A DNA stretch of 64,000 nt from Clostridia bacterium (lineage in GTDB: Bacteria > Bacillota > Clostridia > UBA1381). A program made the position numbers and the translations under genes. Shown piece after piece: positions 1 to 8,029 of this stretch. The stretch's first letter is position 1; each line of letters starts with the position of its first letter. Where the stretch lies: positions 20,838-84,837 of the forward strand of contig JAFZMQ010000025.1 in the NCBI GenBank assembly GCA_017551095.1. Direction: 5' to 3'. A model generated the notes under the pieces. The model was not told where the DNA came from, made no database searches, and was given only the letters and a program-made list of their open reading frames with translations.

Positions 1-13
1 TGAGGGAAAAGAA

Positions 14-742
14 ATGGAATGCGTCAAAACAAGGGCAATCGTCGCAAGACGGGCAAACTACGCAGAATCAAACTGTATGCTGACGCTTTTTGCTGAGGGT
101 ATGGGAACTGTTTCCGCCTGTGTTTATGGCGTAAACAGTAAAAAAAGCCGTATGAAAACGGCTTCTCAACCGCTCTGTTTTGCCGAATTTGTCCTGATTA
201 AAAGCAAAGGCGATATTTACCGTGCCGAATCGGCAGAAATAATTGAAACCTTTTATCCCATATCGGAGGATTTGACAAAACTTGCCCTTGCAAACTATTT
301 TTTAGATGTCACAGGCGACGCTTTTTCTGCCGAGGACGCAAGTCCTTTGATTTTGCTTTTGAATACCCTTTACGCACTTTCGTATAAAGATGTTGACATA
401 AACCTGGCAAAAGCGGTTTTTGAGCTTAAAATGATGCAGTATTCGGGCTATGAGCCAAACCTTGAAACATGCATAAAATGCGGTAAAGATGACGGCATTT
501 CCGCATTTTCCGTTTTGGGCGGTGCGGTTTGCGATTCCTGCAAAACACCTGCTATGCTGCCGCTTTCAAAAGATGTTTCTGAGGCTATGAAATACATATT
601 AAATTCGGATACAAAACGGCTGTTTTCCTTTAAAATAGCCGATTCAGCTGTAAAATCTTTTGCCGGGATTTGCGAAAACTATATTCTGAGTAAAAGCGAT
701 AAACGGTATAAGTCGCTTGAATACTATAAAAAACTAATATAA
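14..742 (+). CDS. recO: DNA repair protein RecO
   Basis: RecO loads RecA onto SSB-coated single-stranded DNA in the RecFOR recombinational repair pathway, working with RecR, which is also encoded in this window. The 242-residue length is normal. The N-terminal part (KTRAIVARRANYAESNCML) fits the RecO OB-fold, and the C-terminal half carries the zinc-finger pattern CIKCG followed by CDSCK at about residues 153-176. The ATG at 14 follows a GAGGGA ribosome binding site. A TGA at the very first bases could be the stop of a preceding gene (era precedes recO in many Bacillota), but too little is visible to claim it. The gene ends 13 nt before the next one, so the two are probably cotranscribed. Confidence 0.93.
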   Translation: MECVKTRAIVARRANYAESNCMLTLFAEGMGTVSACVYGVNSKKSRMKTASQPLCFAEFVLIKSKGDIYRAESAEIIETFYPISEDLTKLALANYFLDVTGDAFSAEDASPLILLLNTLYALSYKDVDINLAKAVFELKMMQYSGYEPNLETCIKCGKDDGISAFSVLGGAVCDSCKTPAMLPLSKDVSEAMKYILNSDTKRLFSFKIADSAVKSFAGICENYILSKSDKRYKSLEYYKKLI

Positions 743-755
743 GGAGTAGGTACAT

Positions 756-1244
756 ATGGAAAGACGCGACAAACGCAACTATTATCTTGATATCGCACAG
801 ACGGTAGCGGAGCGTGGAACATGCCTCCGCAGAAATTACGGAGCGATAATTGTGAAAAATGATGAAATCATTTCAACCGGCTATGTGGGAGCACCAAGGG
901 GCAGGAAGAATTGTAGCGATTTAGGCATTTGTATACGCCAGAAAATGCAAATTCCGCGAGGGGAAAGATATGAAATGTGCCGCAGCGTACACGCCGAGGC
1001 AAACGCTATAATTTCCGCGTCCCGCCACGAGCTGTTGGGTGCAACCCTTTACCTTGTCGGTTTGGAAATGTCGGACGGCAGTATTGTTAAGGGAAGCTGC
1101 TGCTGCTCAATGTGCAAAAGAATGGTTATAAATGCCGGAATTGATGCCGTTGTTATACGTGACACCAAAGATGATTACAGAATAATAAAGGTGCAGGAAT
1201 GGATTGATAACGACGAAAGCCTTGACGGCAAAATGGGTTATTAA
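756..1244 (+). CDS. dCMP deaminase family protein (ComEB-like)
   Basis: This is a zinc-dependent cytidine/deoxycytidylate deaminase-family protein of 162 residues, predicted to convert dCMP to dUMP for dTMP synthesis. The zinc and proton-shuttle motif HAEAN is present. The second zinc motif reads CCCSMCKR, so the usual Pro-Cys-x-x-Cys has Cys in place of Pro; the two ligand cysteines are still there. ATG 756 follows an AAGGAG site. It sits directly behind recO. Related RibD or tRNA deaminase families are less likely because of the short single-domain length and the conserved ENAIISASRHELLGATLY-like layout between the zinc motifs. Substrate assignment is inferred from the family. Confidence 0.82.
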   Translation: MERRDKRNYYLDIAQTVAERGTCLRRNYGAIIVKNDEIISTGYVGAPRGRKNCSDLGICIRQKMQIPRGERYEMCRSVHAEANAIISASRHELLGATLYLVGLEMSDGSIVKGSCCCSMCKRMVINAGIDAVVIRDTKDDYRIIKVQEWIDNDESLDGKMGY

Positions 1245-1274
1245 AGAAAAATATAAAAAAAATAAAAAAAGTGC

Positions 1275-1303
1275 TTGATTTTTTGGTTTTGGTGTGATAG
1301 AAT
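1275..1303 (+). promoter_or_regulatory. Sigma-A promoter of rpsT
   Basis: -35 TTGATT at 1275-1280, a 17-nt spacer, and -10 TAGAAT at 1298-1303. It lies 42 nt upstream of the rpsT ATG, after an A-rich gap following the deaminase gene. Confidence 0.75.
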
Positions 1304-1344
1304 AGCGAGGTATTATGTTATTAAATTACTCGGAGGTGACTGTT

Positions 1345-1611
1345 ATGCCTAATATCAAATCGGCTAAAAAGCGTGTTTTGGTTATTGAAAAGAAAACTTT
1401 AATCAATCAAATGCACAAAACAGCTTTAAAAACGGCGATTAAAAGATTTGAAACAGCCGTTGCAGAAAATAAGGCAGATGAAGCTAAAACTTTGTTTGAC
1501 GAGGCTGTATCAAAGCTCGACAAGGGCGTAAAGCAGGGTATTCTTCATAAGAATACGGCTGCAAGAAAGAAATCGCAACTTGCTTTAAAACTTGCGAAAA
1601 TCAACGCATAA
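1345..1611 (+). CDS. rpsT: 30S ribosomal protein S20
   Basis: Small basic protein of 88 residues that binds 16S rRNA early in 30S assembly. The sequence begins [13 protein letters not shown] and continues with the lysine/alanine-rich helical S20 pattern, ending in [17 protein letters not shown]. An in-frame ATG 30 nt upstream exists (1315), but the canonical S20 start at 1345 has an ideal GGAGGTGA site just before it, so that start is chosen. It has its own promoter and its own terminator and so forms a monocistronic unit. Confidence 0.96.
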   Translation: MPNIKSAKKRVLVIEKKTLINQMHKTALKTAIKRFETAVAENKADEAKTLFDEAVSKLDKGVKQGILHKNTAARKKSQLALKLAKINA

Positions 1612-1615
1612 TAAG

Positions 1616-1645
1616 AGCCGTCTTAAAAGACGGCTTTTTATTTTA
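1616..1645 (+). terminator. Rho-independent terminator of rpsT
   Basis: Stem AGCCGTCTT / AAGACGGCT (1616-1635) with a tiny A-rich loop, followed by a TTTTATTTT tract, 5 nt after the rpsT stop. Confidence 0.9.
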
Positions 1646-1651
1646 AAATGC

Positions 1652-1680
1652 TTGACAGCACTTTAAATGCATGATATAAT
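1652..1680 (+). promoter_or_regulatory. Consensus sigma-A promoter of the pyridoxal kinase gene
   Basis: Perfect -35 TTGACA (1652-1657), 17-nt spacer, perfect -10 TATAAT (1675-1680). Transcription should begin near 1687, about 37 nt upstream of the start codon. Confidence 0.88.
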
Positions 1681-1723
1681 GCAAAACATACTAATTAGGT
1701 AGGAATTGAGAGAGGGAACAAAA

Positions 1724-2554
1724 ATGAAAAGAATAGTTACAATACAGGATATATCGTGCTTTGGAAAATGCTCACTGACAGTGGCATTGCCTATAATCTC
1801 GGCAATGGGCGTTGAGGCGGCAATATTGCCGACGGCGGTATTGTCGACGCATACAGGCGGATTTAAAAACTTCACTTTCCGTGATTTATCGGAGGACATT
1901 ACAAAGATTTTTGACCATTGGGATAGTGAAAACATTGAGTTTGACGCAATTTATACGGGATATTTAGGCTCTTTTGAGCAGATTGACCTGATGAAAGCGT
2001 TTATTGATAAAAAGAAAGGCAACTCTCTTGCTTTTGTTGATCCTGCTATGGCGGATAACGGAAAACTTTATACGGGATTTACGCCTGAGTTTGCAAATCA
2101 TATGCTAACTCTTTGTCAAAAGGCGGACATCATAGTTCCGAACATTACCGAAGCGTCATTTATGCTTGATGTTCCGTATATGGAAGAGGGGTATGACAAA
2201 AAGTATGTAGAAGACATTTTGAAAAAATTTGCGGATATGGGCATAAAAATGCCGGTATTAACAGGTGTGAGCTTAGAGCCTGATAAGCTGGGTGTTGCCA
2301 TGTACGATAGCGGAAAGGATGAGTTTTTCTATTACTTTAACGATAAAATCGACGCAAAATTTCACGGCACGGGCGACATTTTCTCCTCTGTCGCAATCGG
2401 CGGAATTATGCGTGGTATGGATATAAAAGACGCATTAAAACTTGCAGCGGACTATGTTGTAGAGTGCATCAAGGTGACTATGCCCGACAGGGACAAGCAT
2501 TGGTACGGCGTAGAGTTTGAAAAGACGATACCGTATCTTGTAGAAAGATTATAA
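1724..2554 (+). CDS. pdxY: Pyridoxal/pyridoxamine kinase (PfkB superfamily)
   Basis: Predicted to phosphorylate vitamin B6 vitamers (pyridoxal, pyridoxamine) in the PLP salvage route. Ribokinase-fold features are visible: the N-terminal IQDISCFGKCSLTVALP segment, TGYLGS, the DPAMADNGKLY block, VPNITEA, and the anion-hole/catalytic-base motif HGTGDIFSS near the C terminus. The 276-residue length fits. A TTG lies 18 nt upstream in frame, but the purine-rich AGAGGGA site is correctly spaced for ATG 1724. The gene is alone between its own promoter and a bidirectional terminator. The symbol is a family-level assignment; the exact vitamer preference cannot be read. Confidence 0.82.
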   Translation: MKRIVTIQDISCFGKCSLTVALPIISAMGVEAAILPTAVLSTHTGGFKNFTFRDLSEDITKIFDHWDSENIEFDAIYTGYLGSFEQIDLMKAFIDKKKGNSLAFVDPAMADNGKLYTGFTPEFANHMLTLCQKADIIVPNITEASFMLDVPYMEEGYDKKYVEDILKKFADMGIKMPVLTGVSLEPDKLGVAMYDSGKDEFFYYFNDKIDAKFHGTGDIFSSVAIGGIMRGMDIKDALKLAADYVVECIKVTMPDRDKHWYGVEFEKTIPYLVERL

Positions 2555-2574
2555 AAATGATTTTCATAAATCAA

Positions 2575-2604
2575 AAAACCGCAGTGAAAATTCACTGCGG
2601 TTTT
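2575..2604. terminator. Bidirectional terminator between pdxY and gdhA
   Basis: Perfect inverted repeat AAAACCGCAGTGAA / TTCACTGCGGTTTT with a 2-nt loop; the A and T flanks give a U-tract in both directions, serving the convergent pdxY (+) and gdhA (-). Confidence 0.9.
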
Positions 2605-2615
2605 AAATTTGATTA

Positions 2616-3962
<1,347 letters not shown>

Positions 3963-3985
3963 TCACTGCCTTTCTATGATAGTAT

Positions 3986-4014
3986 ATTGTAAAACTAATA
4001 AAAAAAAATGTCAA
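3986..4014 (-). promoter_or_regulatory. Sigma-A promoter of gdhA
   Basis: On the minus strand, -35 TTGACA (4009-4014), 17-nt spacer, -10 TACAAT (3986-3991), 30 nt upstream of the gdhA start. Confidence 0.82.
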
Positions 4015-4074
4015 TAGAAATCAGAAAAAAAATACAGTTTTCTGCATAAATAATCATCCGAATGAAAAAATATG

Positions 4075-4107
4075 CAAAAAAAACCGACAAATTTCTTTGT
4101 CGGTTTT
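4075..4107 (-). terminator. Terminator of spo0A
   Basis: Stem AAAACCGACAAA (4080-4091) / TTTGTCGGTTTT (4096-4107) with a 4-nt loop, followed on the minus strand by a U-tract (the A-run 4075-4083), about 35 nt past the spo0A stop. Confidence 0.85.
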
Positions 4108-4142
4108 GCGGTCAAGGAATCGTTTATAAGCATTTCAAATCA

Positions 4143-4913
4143 TCATTTGATTTGTAATCGGATGCGGTCGGCTACCATTGCGATGAATTCAGAATTTGTG
4201 GGCTTACCCTTGCCCGTATCGATTGTGTAACCGAAAATCTTGTTCATCGTTTCAGGTCGTCCCCTGCTCCAAGCGACTTCTATGGAATGTCTTATCGCAC
4301 GCTCAACTCTTGATGAGGTGGTGCTGTACTTCTTTGCGATGACGGGATAAAGCTGCTTTGTGATGTAGTTCAGAAGCTCCATATTTTCGACTACCATCAT
4401 AATAGCCGTTCTCACATATTGATAACCTTTTATGTGAGCAGGAACACCTAACTCGTGGATAAAATCGGTTACCAAAGCCTCTAAATCATAATTCTTTTTG
4501 TCATCTTTTGAAACAACTTCAAAGCTTGTCCTACCGGCCTTTTGACCGAAACTGCGGATTGTGTCATAAATTGCGTCATTTGTCTGCGGTTTTAAAAGAA
4601 AATACTCGCAGCCTGCGTCCTGACAAGCCTGCATAATTCTCTCACTTGATGTAACAGACAGTGCGATGCACATAGGTTTTTTGGCAAGATGTGAGCCTGA
4701 AATCTTGTTCATAACGCTGATTCCGTCACGCTTGGGCATAATTATGTCCAAAAGCACAACATCAGGTTTCATCTCGGTAATCATACCGTATGCCTCTTCA
4801 CCGTCATACGCAACATTAACACTTGCAATGTCGTCCTTCGTTTTAAGATAATCAAAAAGATTGTCTGCAAACGCCTTGTTGTCATCTGCAATAAGTACAG
4901 ATACTTTTTCCAT
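4143..4913 (-). CDS. spo0A: Stage 0 sporulation protein A, master response regulator
   Basis: Spo0A is the phosphorelay-activated transcription factor that commits Clostridia and Bacilli to sporulation. The receiver domain (residues ~1-120) has the acidic pair D10/D11, the phosphoacceptor D56 in [11 protein letters not shown] and the switch lysine in FLLKPQ. The C-terminal effector domain holds the Spo0A-specific recognition helix region [19 protein letters not shown] followed by the [16 protein letters not shown] tail. Length (256 aa) is normal. ATG 4913 is preceded by a strong TAAGGAGGA site. The usual partner spoIVB is about 1.8 kb upstream rather than adjacent, because two other genes lie between. 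Confidence 0.97.
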   Translation of the reverse strand: MEKVSVLIADDNKAFADNLFDYLKTKDDIASVNVAYDGEEAYGMITEMKPDVVLLDIIMPKRDGISVMNKISGSHLAKKPMCIALSVTSSERIMQACQDAGCEYFLLKPQTNDAIYDTIRSFGQKAGRTSFEVVSKDDKKNYDLEALVTDFIHELGVPAHIKGYQYVRTAIMMVVENMELLNYITKQLYPVIAKKYSTTSSRVERAIRHSIEVAWSRGRPETMNKIFGYTIDTGKGKPTNSEFIAMVADRIRLQIK

Positions 4914-5030
4914 AAAAATTCCTCCTTAGAAATGCTTTTATAAACGAAAAAAAGCACCTTCCGTACTTATGCTATTCAGTTGTAGGGTAATCACTTCAAG
5001 ATAGTAGAAAGATACCTCCTTTTCACCACA

Positions 5031-5059
5031 ATACTACCATATTTTTCCAATAATGGCAA
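5031..5059 (-). promoter_or_regulatory. Candidate sigma-A promoter upstream of spo0A
   Basis: On the minus strand, TTGCCA (5054-5059), 17-nt spacer, TAGTAT (5031-5036), giving an untranslated leader of roughly 110 nt. Spo0A genes are often also driven by sigma-H; no clear sigma-H site was recognised. The leader contains an SD-like AAAGGAGG (about 5013-5020) with no open frame behind it. Confidence 0.45.
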
Positions 5060-5140
5060 TAGTTTTTTTGCTTTTTTTGCAAATTATTTAAGAAATTTTT
5101 TTATTTTTTTACAAAAAAACCAAAATTCGTCAAAATGCGA

Positions 5141-5157
5141 CAGGAATCGCATTCCTG
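5141..5157 (-). terminator. Weak terminator-like hairpin after the XRE gene
   Basis: CAGGAAT / ATTCCTG with a 3-nt loop, about 20 nt past the XRE stop. On the minus strand it is followed by TCGCATTTTGACG, which is only a poor U-tract, then further T-rich sequence, so termination may be incomplete. Confidence 0.4.
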
Positions 5158-5178
5158 CCACATTTAAGTCTTTAAGTT

Positions 5179-5505
5179 TTACAGATTTTTTAAAGCAAAA
5201 ACAATGCCGATTGCCTTATCTTTTTTGTCTTCCGGCAAGGAGCGGAACAGGGACAACATTTCCAATTCATTTTTTGATAAATTGTCCTTCTTAATTGAGT
5301 CTGCAATGTAACGTATGTCGCTTCTTCCAAGCAAATAATCTGTTGATACATTGAAAAAATCTGCAAGGATAATAAGCATATCTGCCGTTGGCTGATGTCT
5401 GCCCGTTTCATATGCACTTACCATATACTGAGAAATATTTAGCTTTAATGCAAGTCCGACTTGATTAAGATGCATCTCTTTTCTGAGTTCTGCAATTCTG
5501 TTCAT
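5179..5505 (-). CDS. XRE-family HTH transcriptional regulator
   Basis: Small Cro/CI-type repressor-like protein of 108 residues. The N-terminal helix-turn-helix is clear: RIAELRKEMHLNQ, then SQYMVSAYETGRHQPTADML, ending with the diagnostic FFNVSTDYLLGRSD at about residue 55-68; the remainder is a short helical tail that could dimerise. The start at 5505 is chosen over an in-frame codon 54 nt upstream because it has a perfect GGAGGTGG site and begins the HTH fold directly. It is divergent from the glycosyltransferase at 5617, and the shared intergenic region contains two long inverted repeats, so it probably regulates itself and that gene (inference). Confidence 0.88.
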   Translation of the reverse strand: MNRIAELRKEMHLNQVGLALKLNISQYMVSAYETGRHQPTADMLIILADFFNVSTDYLLGRSDIRYIADSIKKDNLSKNELEMLSLFRSLPEDKKDKAIGIVFALKNL

Positions 5506-5526
5506 AATCCACCTCCGATTATTGCT

Positions 5527-5605
5527 TATACAAATAATTATATTGTAGACGCTTGACAATATTATTTGTATATACTATAATATTATTGCTTAAAACAATA
5601 ATATT
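5527..5605. promoter_or_regulatory. Divergent control region: consensus promoter with two inverted-repeat operators
   Basis: A perfect plus-strand sigma-A promoter (TTGACA 5553-5558, 17 nt, TATAAT 5576-5581) drives the glycosyltransferase. It is overlapped by two perfect inverted repeats: TATACAAATAAT (5527-5538) with ATTATTTGTATA (5561-5572), and AATATTATTG (5579-5588) with CAATAATATT (5596-5605). The first spans the -35 and the spacer, the second the -10 and start site. This arrangement is typical of repressor operators; the neighbouring XRE protein is the obvious candidate ligand. Confidence 0.7.
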
Positions 5606-5616
5606 AGGAGGGTTAT

Positions 5617-6666
5617 ATGCTTTTATCTGTGATAATTCCTGTATATAATTGCGAAAAATACATTAGACAATGTGTTTATTCAATTCTTAGTCAGCCTTGT
5701 GCCGAACAAATAGAAATAATTATAGTTGATGACGGTTCGCCTGATAAAAGCGGAGATATTTGCGATGAAATTGCGGATAGTCATAGTAATGTTACCGTTA
5801 TACATAAAGAAAACGGCGGGGTATCATCTGCAAGAAACGCGGGAATAGAAAAGGCAACAGGGGAGTTTATAGCCTTTGTTGATGGCGATGATTGGTGGGA
5901 AAAGGATTTTTTTGACAAAAACATATTGGAAGAATTATCAAAAGGATATGACTTATACGGATTTTCATATAATTATGTGGTAAATGATAAATATTATCAG
6001 ACATTCAGAGTTGAAAGCGAACTGAAATGCTTTGACAAAAACTGCAAAGGTAAATGTGATTATGCTGCACATTTCTCATACATATACAGCCGTGAATTAA
6101 TAAAAAAATGTGGGTTAGAGTATCCGATAGGGATTTCGATTGGTGAAGATATGGTTTTTCTGGAAAAATATTTTTACTTTATTAGGTCATACAAAAAAAT
6201 AAATAAAGTGATGTATAATTACAGAAAAAACACAATGTCCGTAACCCATTCAATAAAAATGGAAAAAAGTTTAACGGCTGGATACAATGCTTCATATAAC
6301 CTTTATGAGTGGTATAATAGCATTGGGGAGGAATTTAATTTTCACAGTGTATGCGGCATGGTTTTTTCGGGCAGATTGGACGATTTATGCGGAGAAAATA
6401 CGTATAAGTATTGCAAAAATTATATATATACAGATGCAAGATTTAATTGTATTGAAAACTATAAAAATATAGCCATACCGCCGTACTATTACCCCAAAGT
6501 AAAGCATTTTATGGAGCATACATTTTTGTTTTGGCTATGCAAGAAAGTAAAATATAAAATTTCAAAAATGCTGCTGTTTTTAGCCGAAAAATTTAAATTT
6601 TTACATACACTTTACGATTACATTATTTATAGAGTGATAAGAAGATATAAAAAAATAGAAAATTAA
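5617..6666 (+). CDS. Family 2 glycosyltransferase (GT-A fold)
   Basis: Predicted inverting glycosyltransferase adding a sugar to a surface polysaccharide, teichoic acid or glycolipid; acceptor and sugar are unknown. The N-terminal GT2 domain (residues ~1-110) shows SVIIPVYNCEKYIRQC, IIIVDDGSPDKSG, ENGGVSSARNAG and the metal-binding FVDGDDWW. The C-terminal region (~residues 285-349) is rich in Lys, Tyr and aromatic residues (FLFWLCKKVKYKISKMLLF), suggesting peripheral membrane association, with no convincing full membrane span. ATG 5617 follows AGGAGGG. The gene is visibly more AT-rich than its neighbours and splits spoIVB from spo0A, which suggests acquisition. It ends at a bidirectional terminator. 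Confidence 0.9.
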   Translation: MLLSVIIPVYNCEKYIRQCVYSILSQPCAEQIEIIIVDDGSPDKSGDICDEIADSHSNVTVIHKENGGVSSARNAGIEKATGEFIAFVDGDDWWEKDFFDKNILEELSKGYDLYGFSYNYVVNDKYYQTFRVESELKCFDKNCKGKCDYAAHFSYIYSRELIKKCGLEYPIGISIGEDMVFLEKYFYFIRSYKKINKVMYNYRKNTMSVTHSIKMEKSLTAGYNASYNLYEWYNSIGEEFNFHSVCGMVFSGRLDDLCGENTYKYCKNYIYTDARFNCIENYKNIAIPPYYYPKVKHFMEHTFLFWLCKKVKYKISKMLLFLAEKFKFLHTLYDYIIYRVIRRYKKIEN

Positions 6667-6669
6667 GAG

Positions 6670-6698
6670 AAAATCACCTGCATTTTGCAGGTGATTTT
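6670..6698. terminator. Bidirectional terminator between the glycosyltransferase and spoIVB
   Basis: Perfect stem AAAATCACCTGCA / TGCAGGTGATTTT with a TTT loop; A and T flanks serve both the glycosyltransferase (+) and spoIVB (-), whose stop codon begins right beside it. Confidence 0.88.
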
Positions 6699-6699
6699 C

Positions 6700-7854
6700 C
6701 TATCTAATCATACATGTTGTATCGAGCATATTTTCGGCGAAGATGCCATAGCCTTTTGATGCGTCATTTACGAAAACATGCGTTACCGCACCGACTAATT
6801 TTCCGTTTTGCAAAATGGGACTTCCGCTCATGCCCTGAACAATACCTCCCGTTTTTTCCAAAAGAGCCGAATCGGTCACTTTAAAAACAAAGCTTTTCCC
6901 TGATTGCTTTGCAGATGTTGAAATTCTTGTAATTTCGATTTTATAGGCTCTCGGGCCTAATCCGTCAACATCGCACAAAAGCTCTGCATATCCTGTTTCA
7001 AGCTCGAACCGTGACGCAACGGGAACGGGATTGATGTCGGGAATTGATGCAGTATTACCGTAAATTCCTGTTTCGGAATTTAAAAGAATATTACCCTCAT
7101 TCTTTGCGGAAAACTCGCCCAAAATCTCGCCGATTTCACCGTTTTCACTTTTTTTAACGCTTTTTATCCTGCAAAAATTGATAGAACCGCTATGCGATTT
7201 CATAAGCAGGTTGGTATCATAATCGCAGATGCCGTGTCCGACGGCGGCGAAGGTGGAGTTTTCCGGATTATAAAAGGTCATTGTCCCGATACCTGCGGCA
7301 CTGTCACGAACCCAAAGCCCTAAAAGATAGGAATTTGTATCCTCGGAATAAACGGCGTTTACGGGCAAAATTAAAGAGTTTTCACCTCGTATTATCGAAA
7401 GCTCGGTATGCCCGTTTTCAGCGTTTACCAACCGTTTTAAACCGTCTATGTCGGATACGGGACTGCCGTTTACCGCAACAATTCTGTCCCCTGCAATAAC
7501 TCCCGCATTTTTTGCGGGTTCGTAGGTTTTTCCGCTGCTATCGGTGACGCTGCCGCTGCCTATTACCATAACTCCGTCGGTGTAGAGCTTCACTCCTATC
7601 GCCTCGCCAGAGGGAATAACATAAGCTGCCGGTAAAACCGAAACGCTTACCGTTTTTAAATGCGGAAAAATTGAAAAATCATATTTTCCTATTTTGTAGT
7701 TATCGGCTTTTGCGGATATTCCAAAAAGCATAGCTCCTTTTTGCCCTTCAAATATTGTTATTTTTTCGGGAATTGAATTATAAATGGCTAAAAACAATAT
7801 TAAAGGCAATAATATAAATGATTTTTTAAAACTTTTTTTTGTTTTTATAACCAT
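6700..7854 (-). CDS. spoIVB: SpoIVB sporulation signalling serine peptidase (family S55)
   Basis: SpoIVB is made in the forespore, crosses the inner forespore membrane and cleaves SpoIVFA to trigger pro-sigma-K processing. The 384-residue protein has an N-terminal membrane/signal segment (SFILLPLILFLAIYNS), a PDZ domain in the middle (AGVIAGDRIVAVNGSPVSDIDG) and the S55 peptidase domain with the catalytic-His block VGHGICDYD and the catalytic-Ser block GMSGSPILQNGKLVGAVTH. The ATG at 7854 is used because a GAAAGGA site precedes it; a TTG codon lies immediately upstream. In most spore formers spo0A follows directly; here an XRE/glycosyltransferase pair intervenes. No convincing sigma-G promoter was identified. 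Confidence 0.95.
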   Translation of the reverse strand: MVIKTKKSFKKSFILLPLILFLAIYNSIPEKITIFEGQKGAMLFGISAKADNYKIGKYDFSIFPHLKTVSVSVLPAAYVIPSGEAIGVKLYTDGVMVIGSGSVTDSSGKTYEPAKNAGVIAGDRIVAVNGSPVSDIDGLKRLVNAENGHTELSIIRGENSLILPVNAVYSEDTNSYLLGLWVRDSAAGIGTMTFYNPENSTFAAVGHGICDYDTNLLMKSHSGSINFCRIKSVKKSENGEIGEILGEFSAKNEGNILLNSETGIYGNTASIPDINPVPVASRFELETGYAELLCDVDGLGPRAYKIEITRISTSAKQSGKSFVFKVTDSALLEKTGGIVQGMSGSPILQNGKLVGAVTHVFVNDASKGYGIFAENMLDTTCMIR

Positions 7855-8029
7855 CAAATCCTTTCAAATTTGTCGTCCCGCAAGTCGAAACTACTCTATT
7901 AACTTAACCGATTAAAAGCTTTCGATACTGAAAAAGATATTGAAGTTTTGGGGGAAGTTTGAAAAAATTATAGAATTTTTTTTGAAACTGTGTTATACTC
8001 TAATAAGTAAAAAATTTGGAGGAATAATT

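Noticed and set aside
756..1244. Inactive dCMP deaminase because the second zinc motif lacks its Pro
   Set aside because: Both zinc-ligand cysteines and the HAE motif are present; Pro to Cys at the first position does not remove a ligand.
5011..5023. SD-like AAAGGAGGTATC on the minus strand in the spo0A leader as the start of a small gene
   Set aside because: No open reading frame follows; the nearest start-like codon (TTG) opens a frame of two codons.
7940..8029. N-terminal extension of PcrA from an upstream ATG
   Set aside because: The extra residues are Phe/Lys/Leu-rich with no homology to PcrA, and the TTG at 8030 has the GGAGGA site at the right distance.
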